DNA of 64,000 bases from Micromonospora sp. WMMD980 (GCF_029626035.1 NZ_JARUBE010000003.1:4836001-4900000); one strand, 5' to 3'. Numbered from the stretch's first letter, positions 28,096 through 37,392 are shown. Notes: a model not told the origin generated them from the letters alone. Numbers and translations are program-made.

Positions 28096-28926
28096 GTGAC
28101 GCTCTCCCTGGCGATCTCCCCCTGCCCCAACGACACGTTCGTCTTCGACGCCCTCGTGCACGGGCGGGTGTCCGGCGCGCCGCCGGTCGAGGTGACCTAC
28201 GCGGACGTGGACGTCACCAACACGGCTGCCGAGCGGGGCGCGTTCGACCTGGTGAAGGTCAGCTACGCGGCGCTGCCGTGGCTCCTCGACGACTATCACC
28301 TGCTGCCCTGTGGGGGCGCGCTGGGCCGAGGCTGCGGCCCGCTGGTGCTGACCCGGGGCGACCGCGCCGACCTGTCCGGCGCGACCGTGGCGGTGCCCGG
28401 CGAGCGGACCACGGCGTACCTGCTGTTCCGGCTCTGGGCGGCGGACCAGGCGCCGACGCGGATCGAGGTGGTGCCGTTCCACGAGATCATGCCCGGTGTG
28501 GCCGCCGGTCGGTACGACGCCGGCCTGGTGATCCACGAGGCCCGCTTCACCTACCCGCGCCACGGGCTGACCGCCCTGGTCGACCTGGGCGAGTGGTGGG
28601 AGGGGGACACCGGGCTGCCGATCCCGCTCGGCGCGATCCTGGCCCGCCGGGGCGCGGTCGACCCGGTCGAGGCCGCCGCGTGGGTTCGCGAGTCGGTGCG
28701 GCAGGCCTGGGCCGACCCGGGGGCCAGCCGGGAGTATGTCCTCGCGCACGCGCAGGAGATGGAGCCCGACGTGGTGGACCGGCACATCGGCCTCTACGTC
28801 AACGAGTTCACCGCCGACCTGGGCGAGGCCGGCTTCGCCGCCGTGGAGGCGCTGCTGGGCCGGGCCGCCGACGCCGGGCTCGTCCCTCAGACCTCCAGCT
28901 CGCGCGCCACCGCGTGGACGAGCTGA
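28096..28926 (+). CDS. mqnD: 1,4-dihydroxy-6-naphthoate synthase
   Basis: A 276-residue periplasmic-binding-protein-fold enzyme. It converts cyclic dehypoxanthine futalosine to 1,4-dihydroxy-6-naphthoate, a late ring-forming step of the futalosine pathway. The diagnostic opening LAISPCPNDTFVFDALVHG is present, followed by VDVTNTAAERGAFDLVKVSYAA split across the first lobe, and AGLVIHEARFTY. The last ~25 residues overlap the convergent cold-shock gene by 40 bp and look non-conserved. The GTG start follows a G-rich stretch. Confidence 0.94.
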   Translation: MTLSLAISPCPNDTFVFDALVHGRVSGAPPVEVTYADVDVTNTAAERGAFDLVKVSYAALPWLLDDYHLLPCGGALGRGCGPLVLTRGDRADLSGATVAVPGERTTAYLLFRLWAADQAPTRIEVVPFHEIMPGVAAGRYDAGLVIHEARFTYPRHGLTALVDLGEWWEGDTGLPIPLGAILARRGAVDPVEAAAWVRESVRQAWADPGASREYVLAHAQEMEPDVVDRHIGLYVNEFTADLGEAGFAAVEALLGRAADAGLVPQTSSSRATAWTS

Positions 28927-29273
28927 GCGATCTTCTGCGCGGCCTTGCGGTCCGGGAAGCGACCCCGGCGCAGGTCCGGCTGCACCTTCGCCTCCAGCAC
29001 CTTGATCATGTCTTCGACCAGGCCGTGCAGTTCCTCGGCCGGCCGGCGCCGCAGCTCCGCCACGGACGGCGGCGCCTCCAGCAGCTTGACGCCCATGGCC
29101 TGGGCGCCCCGCCGGCTGTCCACCACGCTGAAATCGACCCGCTGGCCACCCTTGAGGTCGGCGACACCCGCCGGTAGCGCGCCCTTCGGCAGGAACACGT
29201 CGCCACCCTCGTCGCTGGTGACGAACCCGTATCCCTTGGCCGCGTCGTACCACTTCACTCGACCCGTCGGCAC
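28887..29273 (-). CDS. Cold-shock-domain protein with C-terminal extension
   Basis: A 128-residue protein. Residues 1-65 form a cold-shock domain (GRVKWYDAAKGYGFVTSDEG, with the RNP1-like KGYGFV and RNP2-like DVFLPKGAL). The additional ~60-residue helical tail (AEELHGLVEDMIKVLEAKV) is typical of the longer actinobacterial form. It binds single-stranded RNA or DNA. The 3' end overlaps mqnD by 40 bp, so convergent transcripts are antisense to each other. Confidence 0.93.
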   Translation of the reverse strand: MPTGRVKWYDAAKGYGFVTSDEGGDVFLPKGALPAGVADLKGGQRVDFSVVDSRRGAQAMGVKLLEAPPSVAELRRRPAEELHGLVEDMIKVLEAKVQPDLRRGRFPDRKAAQKIAQLVHAVARELEV

Positions 29274-29301
29274 CTGTCGAACCCCGCTCCACTCGAACCG
29301 T

Positions 29302-29925
29302 CTACCCCTCCAAGGCTAGCCCGATGATCCGGTCGACCGCCTTCGGGAATTCGGCAAGATCATTGAGCACCAGGTAGGCGCCCGCCGCACTCAACTCCGC
29401 CGCCCGACAGGGCCCGGTCGCCACTCCCACGCCCGGGATTCCTGCCGCCCGCGCCGCCGCCATGTCGGCCACGTGGTCACCCACGTAGAGCGTGGCGCCG
29501 TGCTCCCGCAACGCGGTCGCCTTCTGCTCGGCGAACAGGTCACCCGCCAGCTCGTCCACGGCCAGCCCGAGGTGGTCCAGGTGCATACGCGCCAACCGCC
29601 CGATCTTGGAGGTCACCACCATGACCCGTCCCCCACGCTCGTGCACCGCGCGCACCGCGGCCTCCGCGCCCGCCATCGGCGTCGTCGGCGTGATCGCGTA
29701 CGCCGGGTACAGCTCGCGGTAGAGCGTCACCGCCTCCTCGATGCGCTCCGGCGGGAACCAGTGCGCCAGCTCGGTGCGCAGCGGCGGGCCCAGCCGGGAC
29801 ACGGCCAGTTCCGCGTCCACCGGAACGCCCGTGCGCTCGGTCAACGCCCGGTAGGCGGCGGCGATGCCGGGGCGGGAGTCCACCAGGGTCATGTCGAGGT
29901 CGAAGCCGACCATCAGCGGAGACAT
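29302..29925 (-). CDS. HAD-family phosphatase (phosphoglycolate phosphatase-like)
   Basis: A 207-residue HAD hydrolase with a small helical cap. Motif I is FDLDMTLVDS (nucleophile and acid Asp), motif II the Thr/Ser of VMVVTSKIG, and motif IV VGDHVADMAAA, where His replaces the more usual Ser/Thr. Substrate is unknown. The ATG lies 37 bp from the divergent helicase-associated gene. Confidence 0.87.
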   Translation of the reverse strand: MSPLMVGFDLDMTLVDSRPGIAAAYRALTERTGVPVDAELAVSRLGPPLRTELAHWFPPERIEEAVTLYRELYPAYAITPTTPMAGAEAAVRAVHERGGRVMVVTSKIGRLARMHLDHLGLAVDELAGDLFAEQKATALREHGATLYVGDHVADMAAARAAGIPGVGVATGPCRAAELSAAGAYLVLNDLAEFPKAVDRIIGLALEG

Positions 29926-29962
29926 GCCGAGAACCTACCCAGCGGGCTAGCGTGGTACGACG

Positions 29963-32428
29963 ATGACCACCTCACTCGCCGACCACCTGCGGGCCCTCCC
30001 CGACGAGTCCCTGGCCGCCCTGCTCCAACTGCGGCCGGACCTCGTCGTGCCGGTGCCGGCCGATGTGTCCGCCCTCGCCCTACGCGCCCAGTCCCGGGTC
30101 TCCGTGGCCCGCGCCCTCGACGGGCTGGACCAGTTCACCCTGCAGATCCTCGACGCCGCCCGGCTCACCCGCGGCCCCGAGGGCGGCACCTCCACCGACC
30201 AGATCCTCGCCATGGCCACCGCCGGCCCACACCCGCCCGCCCCGACCGCGGTCCGCGCCGCGATCGACCGGCTCCGGGCGCGGTTCCTGCTGTACGGCCC
30301 CGAGCACGACCTCCACGTGGTCGGCGGCGTCGACGAGGTCTCCCCGTACCCCGCCGGGCTGGGCCGGCCGGCGGCGGAGCTGGACCCCCGCGCGGCGGCC
30401 CTCTGCGCGGACCCGGCGAAGCTACGGCGGACGCTGCTCGCCGCGCCGCCCTCGGCCCGGGCGGTCCTGGACCGGCTCGCCGCCGGGCCGCCGGTCGGCA
30501 CCGTGGCCCCGGGCGCGTTGGAGGCGCCCGCCACCGGCGTCGAGGACGTGCTCCCGCCCGACCTGGTCAACGGCGGCGCGCCCACCGGCTCCCCGATCCG
30601 CTGGCTGGTCGAACACCGGCTGCTGGTGCGAATGTCCGGCGGCCCCCACGGCACCGTCGAACTGCCCCGCGAGGTGGGGCTGGTGCTGCGCCGCGAAGCC
30701 GGGCCGCTCGGCCCGCTGCGCACCGGCCCGCCGGAGGTCTCCGCCCCGGCCCGCGAGATCAAGGCCGTCGACTCGGCCGGCGCCGGGCAGACCATGGAGG
30801 TGGTCCGGCACGCCGAGGCGCTGCTGGAGGCACTTGTCGTCGAACCGGCCCCGGTGTTGCGGTCCGGCGGCGTCGGCGTGCGCGACCTGCGCCGGCTCGC
30901 CCGTGGCCTCGGGCTGGACGAACCGACCACCGCGCTGATCTTCGAGGTGGCGTACGCGGCGGGGCTGACCGGTGAGCTGGAGCTGACCGGCGCGACCACC
31001 ACCCGCTACGGCGGCGACCAGCAGATCCTCCCCACCGGCGGATACGAGGTGTGGCGCGCGGCTTCGCTGGCCCAGCGCTGGGAGCAGCTCGCCCGGGCGT
31101 GGCTGGCGATGCCCCGTCAGGTCGGCCTGATCGGCCAGCGCGACGACCGGGACCGGCCGATCTCGGTGCTCTCACCCGAGGCGGAACGCGCCGCGGCGCC
31201 CGCCGCCCGCCGGGCGGTCCTCGCCGTGCTGGCCGACCTGCCGCAGGCCACCGCGCCGACCCCGGACGAGGTGCTGGAGCTGCTGGACTGGCGGGCCCCC
31301 CGCCGGGCCCGGGGGCGGGAGACGGCGCACCGCGAGGTGCTGGCCGAGGCGGCCCGGCTCGGGCTGACCGGGCTGGGCGCGCTCACCTCGTACGGGCGGC
31401 TGCTGCTGGCCGAGCTGACCGACGCCGACGAGCGGGGCGACGACCCGCTGGGGCTGCGCTCCGACACCGAGTCGGGCGACCCCTCCACGGCGGTACGCGC
31501 GCTGGACGGGCTGCTCCCCGCGCCCGTCGACCACGTGCTCGTGCAGGCCGACCTGAGCGTGGTGGTGCCCGGCCCGCCCGACCCGGCGCTCGCCGCCGAG
31601 CTGGACGTGGTGGCCGAGCACGAGTCGGCGGGCGGGGCGAGCGTGCACCGGGTCACCACGGCGAGCATCCGGCGGGCCCTGGACGCCGGCTACACCGCCG
31701 ACGACCTGCACGCGCTGTTCCGCCGCCGGTCCCGGACCCCGGTGCCGCAGGGGCTGAGCTACCTGGTCGACGACGTGGCCCGCAAGCACGGCGGCCTGCG
31801 GGTCGGCTCGGCCGGCGGGTACGTGCGCAGCGACGACGAGGCGCTGCTCACCGAGGTGCAGGCGGACCGGCGGCTGGAATCGTTGGCGTTCCGCCGGCTC
31901 GCCCCCACGGTGCTGGTCACGCCGTACCAGGTGAACCGGATGCTGCTCGCCCTGCGCGACGCCGGGTACGCGCCGGTGCCCGAGGACGCCAGCGGCGCGA
32001 CGGTGCTGGCCCGGCCGAAGACCCGGCGGGCGCCGGCCCGGACACCGCTCACCGGTCGTGCGGTGGACCCGCTGGCCACGCCGAAGCTGCCGATGCCCCG
32101 CCTACTCGGCGTGGTGGAGCAGATCCGCCGGGGTGACGCGGCGGCCCGGGCGGCGCGGCGGGCCCCGGCGGTGGTCCGCGGCGCGGCGGCGACCGGCGGC
32201 CCGGCGCCGGTGACCGGGCACGGCGACGCGCTGGCCGTGCTCCAGCAGGCGGTACGCGACAAGGCGCTGGTCTGGGTGGGTTACGTCGACGCGCACGGGG
32301 CGACCGCGTCCCGGCTGGTCCGGCCGGTGTCGATCGGCGCCGGCTACCTGCGCGCCGAGGACGACCGCACCGAGATGCTGCACACGTTCGCGTTGCACCG
32401 GATCACGGCCGCCGTGCTGGAGGAGTGA
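29963..32428 (+). CDS. Helicase-associated protein, XPB partner type
   Basis: An 821-residue cytoplasmic protein. It starts TSLADHLRALPDESLAALLQ with repeated winged-helix-like segments and has a C-terminal region AVRDKALVWVGYVDAHG that resembles a WYL-type or helicase C-terminal domain. It corresponds in length and order to the protein encoded next to XPB in mycobacteria (Rv0862c beside Rv0861c), from memory of that locus. There is no Walker motif, so it is not itself a helicase. It probably assists the XPB protein encoded 1.4 kb downstream. Confidence 0.82.
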   Translation: MTTSLADHLRALPDESLAALLQLRPDLVVPVPADVSALALRAQSRVSVARALDGLDQFTLQILDAARLTRGPEGGTSTDQILAMATAGPHPPAPTAVRAAIDRLRARFLLYGPEHDLHVVGGVDEVSPYPAGLGRPAAELDPRAAALCADPAKLRRTLLAAPPSARAVLDRLAAGPPVGTVAPGALEAPATGVEDVLPPDLVNGGAPTGSPIRWLVEHRLLVRMSGGPHGTVELPREVGLVLRREAGPLGPLRTGPPEVSAPAREIKAVDSAGAGQTMEVVRHAEALLEALVVEPAPVLRSGGVGVRDLRRLARGLGLDEPTTALIFEVAYAAGLTGELELTGATTTRYGGDQQILPTGGYEVWRAASLAQRWEQLARAWLAMPRQVGLIGQRDDRDRPISVLSPEAERAAAPAARRAVLAVLADLPQATAPTPDEVLELLDWRAPRRARGRETAHREVLAEAARLGLTGLGALTSYGRLLLAELTDADERGDDPLGLRSDTESGDPSTAVRALDGLLPAPVDHVLVQADLSVVVPGPPDPALAAELDVVAEHESAGGASVHRVTTASIRRALDAGYTADDLHALFRRRSRTPVPQGLSYLVDDVARKHGGLRVGSAGGYVRSDDEALLTEVQADRRLESLAFRRLAPTVLVTPYQVNRMLLALRDAGYAPVPEDASGATVLARPKTRRAPARTPLTGRAVDPLATPKLPMPRLLGVVEQIRRGDAAARAARRAPAVVRGAAATGGPAPVTGHGDALAVLQQAVRDKALVWVGYVDAHGATASRLVRPVSIGAGYLRAEDDRTEMLHTFALHRITAAVLEE

Positions 32429-32431
32429 CGG

Positions 32432-32665
32432 CTATTCCCCGTTGCGTCGCAGCGTCCCGATCACCGAGACGGCCAGCAGCAGCGCGAACGCCGCCCCGGC
32501 GGACTCGCCGACCGAGTCGACGAAGCCCTGCCGCTGCACCAGCAGCCCGAACAGGAACCACCCGAACACGCCCACGGCGGCGACCGCGTAGCCGACCACC
32601 GCCGCCGTGGAGACCTGCTGCGGCGCCCGCTCGGCCTCTCGAAGCACGTCCTGATCGACGGTCAT
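32432..32665 (-). CDS. Small two-helix membrane protein
   Basis: A 77-residue protein with two hydrophobic segments (VVGYAVAAVGVFGWFLFGLL and AGAAFALLLAVSVIGTL), acidic before the first and basic at the end. I do not recognise the family. It ends three bases from the convergent XPB-partner gene. The ATG is well placed; length and composition support a real gene. Confidence 0.7.
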   Translation of the reverse strand: MTVDQDVLREAERAPQQVSTAAVVGYAVAAVGVFGWFLFGLLVQRQGFVDSVGESAGAAFALLLAVSVIGTLRRNGE

Positions 32666-32778
32666 GCCAGCCCCTCCCCGCCCCGTGGTGGACCCGGCTT
32701 CCAGAGTGGCACCGACCGAACCGCGCGGACAGGGGTTAAAACCCTGATCCGGGCGGTCCGGTCACGGGGCGGGCGGGC

Positions 32779-33654
32779 TCAGGTGCCGGGACGTCGGCCG
32801 ATCACCACCACGCGGGTGCCGATCGAGCCCAGTTCCCAGAGGCGTACCGCGTCGCGGTGCAGCAGGTTGACGCAGCCGTGCGAGCCGATCGCGCCGTTGT
32901 GCAGGTAGGTGGTGGTCTCGTGGAAGCCGATCCCGCCGTTGAACCGCTGCCAGTAGGGCAGCCACACCTCGTACGGGTTGGACCACTCGCGCGGGTTCCG
33001 GCCGCCGACGGAGTAGGTCCCGGCGGGGGTGGCGTAGCCGGACATGCCGGTGCGGGTGACGGTCGGGCCGAGCACCACCTTCCCGCCGCGCATCGCCCAC
33101 ACGGTCTGCCGGGTCAGGTCGACGCAGAACGTGAGGCGGGAACCGGCCCGGCACCGCGACACGTCCGTGCCCGCCAGTCGCTTCGCCACGTCGTACGTGG
33201 TGGGGCCGGCGCGGCCGGCGGCCGGGCTGATGCCGTAGCGGGTCTGGAACTTCTTGATCGCGGCGCAGTCGGCGGCGGACTGCGTGCCGTCCACGGTCAG
33301 CGTCCCGAAACCGCCCAGCCGGCTCAGGTAGCCCTCCACGGCCCGCTGGTGCTCGCCCTGCGGGCACCCGGCCGACCGGGACGGCTTGGGCCGGGGCTTC
33401 GGTGACGCGGTCGCCGACGGCGACCGGGAGGGTTTCGGCGTGGCCGTCCGGCTCGGCTGCGCCGACGGGGACGTCGCCGGCCGCTCGGGCGTGGGCGGCG
33501 CGCTCGCCCCCGATGCTCCCTCCGTCAGCCCGACCGGCGCGGGGGTGGTGACCCCGGCGCCCTCCGTCTGCGGATCGAGCGCGCACGCGCCGACGCCGAC
33601 CAGCACGACCACCGCCAGGCCGGCGACCCGGGCGAAGAACCGGACACGCTGCAT
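32779..33654 (-). CDS. Lipoprotein L,D-transpeptidase (YkuD family)
   Basis: A 291-residue secreted enzyme. The signal peptide ends in a lipobox-like VGVGAC (Cys near residue 24). A ~70-residue Pro/Ser/Thr spacer follows, then a peptidoglycan-binding-like segment (VEGYLSRLGGFGTLTVDGTQ) and a YkuD domain. The active site reads FHETTTYLHNGAIGSHGCVN, with the catalytic Cys in SHGC and upstream His. It would form 3-3 cross-links or tailor peptidoglycan. I chose the ATG at 33654; the frame upstream overlaps the XPB gene and is a shadow. Confidence 0.92.
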   Translation of the reverse strand: MQRVRFFARVAGLAVVVLVGVGACALDPQTEGAGVTTPAPVGLTEGASGASAPPTPERPATSPSAQPSRTATPKPSRSPSATASPKPRPKPSRSAGCPQGEHQRAVEGYLSRLGGFGTLTVDGTQSAADCAAIKKFQTRYGISPAAGRAGPTTYDVAKRLAGTDVSRCRAGSRLTFCVDLTRQTVWAMRGGKVVLGPTVTRTGMSGYATPAGTYSVGGRNPREWSNPYEVWLPYWQRFNGGIGFHETTTYLHNGAIGSHGCVNLLHRDAVRLWELGSIGTRVVVIGRRPGT

Positions 33655-33828
33655 GGGCCCTCCCTGGTCAGTTGTCCCGCTTGCTAGACGTGTGGGGCGA
33701 GTATGACGTTGCCTGTCCAGCGAGACTTTTTTCCGGTGTTCCGCGCCGTGCAACACTTGATGGTCCGCCATCGGCAGGTCAGCCACCGTGCGGGCAGGGA
33801 GCCCGGGACGATGCGAGGAGGACGCGGC

Positions 33829-35508
33829 GTGAGCGGTGGACCACTGATCGTGCAGTCGGACAAGACGCTGCTGCTGGAGATCGACCACCCGGACGCGCAT
33901 GCCTGCCGGATGGCCATCGCGCCCTTCGCCGAGCTGGAGCGCTCGCCCGAGCACGTGCACACCTACCGGCTCACCCCGTTGGGCCTGTGGAACGCGCGGG
34001 CCGCCGGCCACGACGCGGAGGGCGTGGTCGACACCCTGATCAAGTACTCGCGCTATCCGGTGCCGCACGGCCTGCTGGTGGACGTGGCCGAGACGATGGA
34101 CCGGTACGGCCGCCTCCAGCTCGCCAACGATCCGGCGCACGGGCTGGTGCTGCGCGCCCTGGACCGGGTGGTGCTGATCGAGGTGGCGAAGAGCAAGAAG
34201 CTCGCCGGCATGCTCGGCGCGAAGCTCGACGACGACACCATCGCGGTGCACCCGTCCGAGCGGGGCCGGCTCAAGCAGGCGCTGCTGAAGCTGGGCTGGC
34301 CGGCCGAGGACCTGGCCGGCTACGTGGACGGCGAGGCGCACCCGATCGAGCTGGCCGAGTCCGGTAAGGACGGCGGCAAGGCGTGGACGCTGCGGTCCTA
34401 CCAGCGGGAGGCGGTGGAGGCGTTCTGGGCGGGCGGCTCCGGCGTGGTGGTGCTGCCCTGCGGCGCCGGCAAGACGCTCGTCGGCGCGGCGGCGATGGCG
34501 GAGGCGAAGGCGACCACGTTGATCCTGGTCACCAACACGGTGGCGGGCCGGCAGTGGAAGCGCGAGCTGATCGCCCGCACGTCGCTGACCGAGGAGGAGA
34601 TCGGTGAGTACTCGGGCGAGCGCAAGGAGATCCGCCCGGTCACCATCGCCACGTACCAGGTGCTCACCTCGCGGCGCGGCGGCGCGTTCACCCACCTGGA
34701 CCTGTTCGGCGCCCGCGACTGGGGCCTGGTCGTCTACGACGAGGTGCACCTGCTGCCCGCGCCGATCTTCCGCTTCACGGCGGACCTCCAGGCCCGCCGC
34801 CGGCTCGGCCTCACCGCGACGCTGGTACGCGAGGACGGCCGGGAGGGCGACGTGTTCAGCCTGATCGGCCCGAAGCGGTACGACGCGCCGTGGAAGGACA
34901 TCGAGCAGCAGGGCTGGATCGCCCCGGCCGAGTGCACCGAGGTACGGGTGACGCTCACCGACGCGGAGCGGCTGGCGTACGCGACGGCGGAGGCGGAGGA
35001 GCGCTACCGGATGGCGGCGACCGCCCGCACCAAGCTGCCGGTGGTGCGCGCGCTGGTGGAGCGCCACCCTTCCGAACAGGTCCTCGTCATCGGTGGCTTC
35101 CTCGACCAACTGCACCAGCTCGGCGACTACCTGGACGCGCCGATCGTGCAGGGCGCCACCACCAACAAGGAGCGGGAGCGGCTGTTCGACGCGTTCCGGT
35201 CGGGTGAGATCCGCACGCTGGTGATCTCGAAGGTGGGCAACTTCTCGATCGACCTGCCGGAGGCGGCGGTGGCGATCCAGGTGTCCGGCACGTTCGGGTC
35301 GCGGCAGGAGGAGGCGCAGCGGCTGGGCCGGGTGCTGCGGCCGAAGGCCGACGGCCGGCAGGCGCACTTCTACACGGTGGTGTCCCGGGACACCATCGAC
35401 ACCGAGTACGCCGCGCACCGCCAGCGCTTCCTCGCCGAGCAGGGGTATGCGTACACCATCGTGGACGCCGACGACGTGCTCGGCCCGCCGCTGCCGAGCG
35501 TCGACTGA
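33829..35508 (+). CDS. XPB-type DNA helicase
   Basis: A 559-residue superfamily 2 helicase like bacterial XPB/ERCC3. Residues ~1-190 are the N-terminal damage-recognition-like domain (PHGLLVDVAETMDRYGRLQL). Walker A is PCGAGKTLVG near 209-218, the DEVH box is near 304, motif III is LTATL, and motif VI is QRLGRVLRP. It unwinds DNA in a 3'-5' direction, and repair is the presumed role. The GTG at 33829 follows GAGGAGG; an earlier start would add 42 unsupported residues. Confidence 0.92.
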   Translation: MSGGPLIVQSDKTLLLEIDHPDAHACRMAIAPFAELERSPEHVHTYRLTPLGLWNARAAGHDAEGVVDTLIKYSRYPVPHGLLVDVAETMDRYGRLQLANDPAHGLVLRALDRVVLIEVAKSKKLAGMLGAKLDDDTIAVHPSERGRLKQALLKLGWPAEDLAGYVDGEAHPIELAESGKDGGKAWTLRSYQREAVEAFWAGGSGVVVLPCGAGKTLVGAAAMAEAKATTLILVTNTVAGRQWKRELIARTSLTEEEIGEYSGERKEIRPVTIATYQVLTSRRGGAFTHLDLFGARDWGLVVYDEVHLLPAPIFRFTADLQARRRLGLTATLVREDGREGDVFSLIGPKRYDAPWKDIEQQGWIAPAECTEVRVTLTDAERLAYATAEAEERYRMAATARTKLPVVRALVERHPSEQVLVIGGFLDQLHQLGDYLDAPIVQGATTNKERERLFDAFRSGEIRTLVISKVGNFSIDLPEAAVAIQVSGTFGSRQEEAQRLGRVLRPKADGRQAHFYTVVSRDTIDTEYAAHRQRFLAEQGYAYTIVDADDVLGPPLPSVD

Positions 35509-35516
35509 CCGGCGCG

Positions 35517-35557
35517 GACGCCGGGCGGGCCGCGTGTTCCGCGACCCGCCCGGCGTC
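35517..35557. terminator. Bidirectional hairpin between helicase and protease
   Basis: Perfect 13-bp arms GACGCCGGGCGGG (35517-35529) and CCCGCCCGGCGTC (35545-35557) contain a further CGCG pairing within the loop. It sits between convergent genes. Confidence 0.85.
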
Positions 35558-35561
35558 GCGG

Positions 35562-36503
35562 TCAGCCCCTGCCGCTGGCGCGGAACGCGACCCAGGCGTC
35601 GCTCATCCGGTCGGCCTGGCCCGGGGTGAACATGTTCATGCAGGAGTCCTGCGTGTAGTCCATGAAGTTGTGGATCGGGTCGAGCCCGGGCGCGGTGCAG
35701 GTGTCCGCGCCGACCGGGCAGTTGAACTGCGGCGCCGCCTCACGCGGCGTGTCGGCGACGAAGTCGCCGGAGGCGGAGCAGCCGTGCGCGAACGTGTGCT
35801 CCAACATCAGCCAGTGCCCCACCTCGTGGGTGAGCGTGTCGCCCTCGGCGTACTTGCCGGCCGTGCCGCCCGGCATCGACTCGTCGAGCATCACCACGCC
35901 GTCGATGTAGTCGCGGCCGTTGTTGTAGCCCTTCGGGAAGTACGCCCAGCCGAGCAGCCCGCCGCCGATGTTCGCCGCGTAGACGTTGAGCGTGCGGGAG
36001 TCACCGGTGTAGAGCGCCTTCTTCATGTCCCGCTCGTTCTTGCCCGGCACCACCGTGTACCAGGCGCTGTTCACGGTCCACGTGGTGTCGACGAGCGAGA
36101 ACCGGAACGGCGTGTCCGAGGCGTCGGCGGCGGTCCGGCCCGCGTACGAGTCGTTGAGCACGGTCATCTGCGCCGCGATGAGCGTGTTCCACCGGGCCTT
36201 CTCGGCCGCGCTCAGCTCGTGGTCGGAGACCATGTGGAAGACGGTCGGGACGGTGACGCTGCCGTTGGCCAGGCGCGGCGAGTCCTTGATCACGCCGTAG
36301 GCGTTCGCCTCGTTCTTCGAGTAGAGCTCCGGCTCCTGGGCGGTGGCGCCCGCGCCGACCCGGGCGGCGCTGTGCGTGTCGGCGCCCGGCGCGCAGGTCG
36401 CCGCCGGGGTGGCGGAGGCCGTGGCGGGCGCGCCGCCGGCGGTGAGGAACGTGGCGGCGGCAGCGGCGAGCACTGCCAGGTGGATGGTCGGTTTCCTGTG
36501 CAT
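35562..36503 (-). CDS. Secreted M43-family zinc metalloprotease
   Basis: A 313-residue precursor with a Sec signal peptide (IHLAVLAAAAATFLTAGG, Ala-rich cleavage region). The zinc site is HEVGHWLMLEH, fitting HExxHxxxxxH of metzincins. The Met-turn lies in FMDYTQDSCMNMFT. Paired cysteines (HGCSASG, FNCPVGADTC, SCMN) suggest disulfides outside the cell. M43 members include cytophagalysin and pappalysin. Natural substrates are unknown. Confidence 0.92.
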   Translation of the reverse strand: MHRKPTIHLAVLAAAAATFLTAGGAPATASATPAATCAPGADTHSAARVGAGATAQEPELYSKNEANAYGVIKDSPRLANGSVTVPTVFHMVSDHELSAAEKARWNTLIAAQMTVLNDSYAGRTAADASDTPFRFSLVDTTWTVNSAWYTVVPGKNERDMKKALYTGDSRTLNVYAANIGGGLLGWAYFPKGYNNGRDYIDGVVMLDESMPGGTAGKYAEGDTLTHEVGHWLMLEHTFAHGCSASGDFVADTPREAAPQFNCPVGADTCTAPGLDPIHNFMDYTQDSCMNMFTPGQADRMSDAWVAFRASGRG

Positions 36504-36797
36504 CGCTGCACCTTTCGAGAGGCAGGAAGGAACACCGACGCGGGGTTGTCAACGCTGCGGATCGATGACGCCGTCGTCCCGACATAAGACCACGTCAACG
36601 GCGTTCACAACACCCCCGTACGCGCGCAACGGCACTGCCTCTCGTTCCTACGAACTTGATGGCACGCATGGTTCACCGGCTACCGACCAGGAGCCCCTCC
36701 CACCCAGGAAGATTCGCGTTCCAGCTCTTGGACAGCGTGGAAATCTTGGTACGAAATGGCCCCTCCAGGGGCCGATTCCTACCAAGATCTCGCACGG
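36504..36797. other. 294-bp spacer with palindrome
   Basis: Lies between the GntR-type gene and the protease gene, both on the minus strand. It contains the family B palindrome (36741-36790) close to the GntR stop and, near 36520-36660, the likely protease promoter region. I see nothing else. Confidence 0.5.
36741..36790. repeat. Palindromic repeat family B, copy 2
   Basis: Left arm AAATCTTGGTA (36741-36751) and right arm TACCAAGATCT (36780-36790) pair with one mismatch. The centre GGCCCCTCCAGGGGCC is a perfect inner hairpin. It shares arms and core with 5379-5428, 31 kb away. It starts eight bases beyond the GntR stop codon. Confidence 0.85.
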
Positions 36798-37025
36798 TCA
36801 GCGGTGATCGGACTCGGCGACGAATACGCCTCGGCCCGGGCGGCCCACCAGCACACCCTGCTCCCGCAGCTTCGCCACAGCTCGGTGGATCGTTGCCACG
36901 GACACGTCATAGTGGTCGGACAACTGCTGGGTGGACGGAATCTGCGAGCCGGGCAGGAACTCGCCCTCCTTGATCCGCCTCAGCAGATCCTCGATCAACT
37001 CAGCCATGGTCGGCGGAATCGGCAC
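36798..37025 (-). CDS. Short GntR/winged-helix regulator
   Basis: A 75-residue protein that is little more than the GntR DNA-binding domain: MAELIEDLLRRIKEGEFLPG, then IPSTQQLSDHYDVSVATIHR and the wing LVGRPGRGVFVAE. No effector domain follows, so it may act constitutively or need a partner. The GTG at 37025 is preceded by AAGGGG. An in-frame ATG at 37151 would add 42 residues without a binding site. It is divergent from a small conserved gene. Confidence 0.82.
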   Translation of the reverse strand: MPIPPTMAELIEDLLRRIKEGEFLPGSQIPSTQQLSDHYDVSVATIHRAVAKLREQGVLVGRPGRGVFVAESDHR

Positions 37026-37392
37026 GTGAAGGCCCCTTGCGGTCGGTTGGCCCTCCCAGTATCGAGCAACAGGTGAAACAGCGGCAACAACTGAAGTAGG
37101 AGCAGAGAGAGTCGGGCTAGCTAGATTCGATAGGTAAGGGAGCGTCGACATAGGTGATAGGTATCGGTAGCGTCGCTCTCGGTGATGCGGTGCTGTTGCG
37201 GTCGGTTGGCGCCTCTCGTACCGGTCTCGCATCGCCGCCGAGACCTCACCCAACGCGCCCCGCCGGTCCGGAACGGCGGAAGCCGCCTCACTGCTACCAC
37301 CTTCCGAAGGGCGGTCACCTCGTGCGCAACCCGTTCCTCCCGCCCGCGCTCTGCGCCTGGCCCGGCGCACCGTCGACGCGGCACCGCCACCG
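37026..37392. other. 367-bp divergent promoter region
   Basis: Lies between the GntR-type gene (minus) and an 89-residue gene (plus). It is less GC-rich than its surroundings near 37060-37170, where three ATAGGT copies cluster. No convincing additional gene. Confidence 0.5.
37129..37163. promoter_or_regulatory. ATAGGT direct repeats, candidate GntR operator
   Basis: GATAGGTA occurs at 37129-37136 and again at 37156-37163, with a third ATAGGT at 37150-37155. Tandem sites in the AT-richer centre of a divergent promoter, beside a bare GntR DNA-binding protein gene, suggest its binding site. No experimental motif is known to me. Confidence 0.5.
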
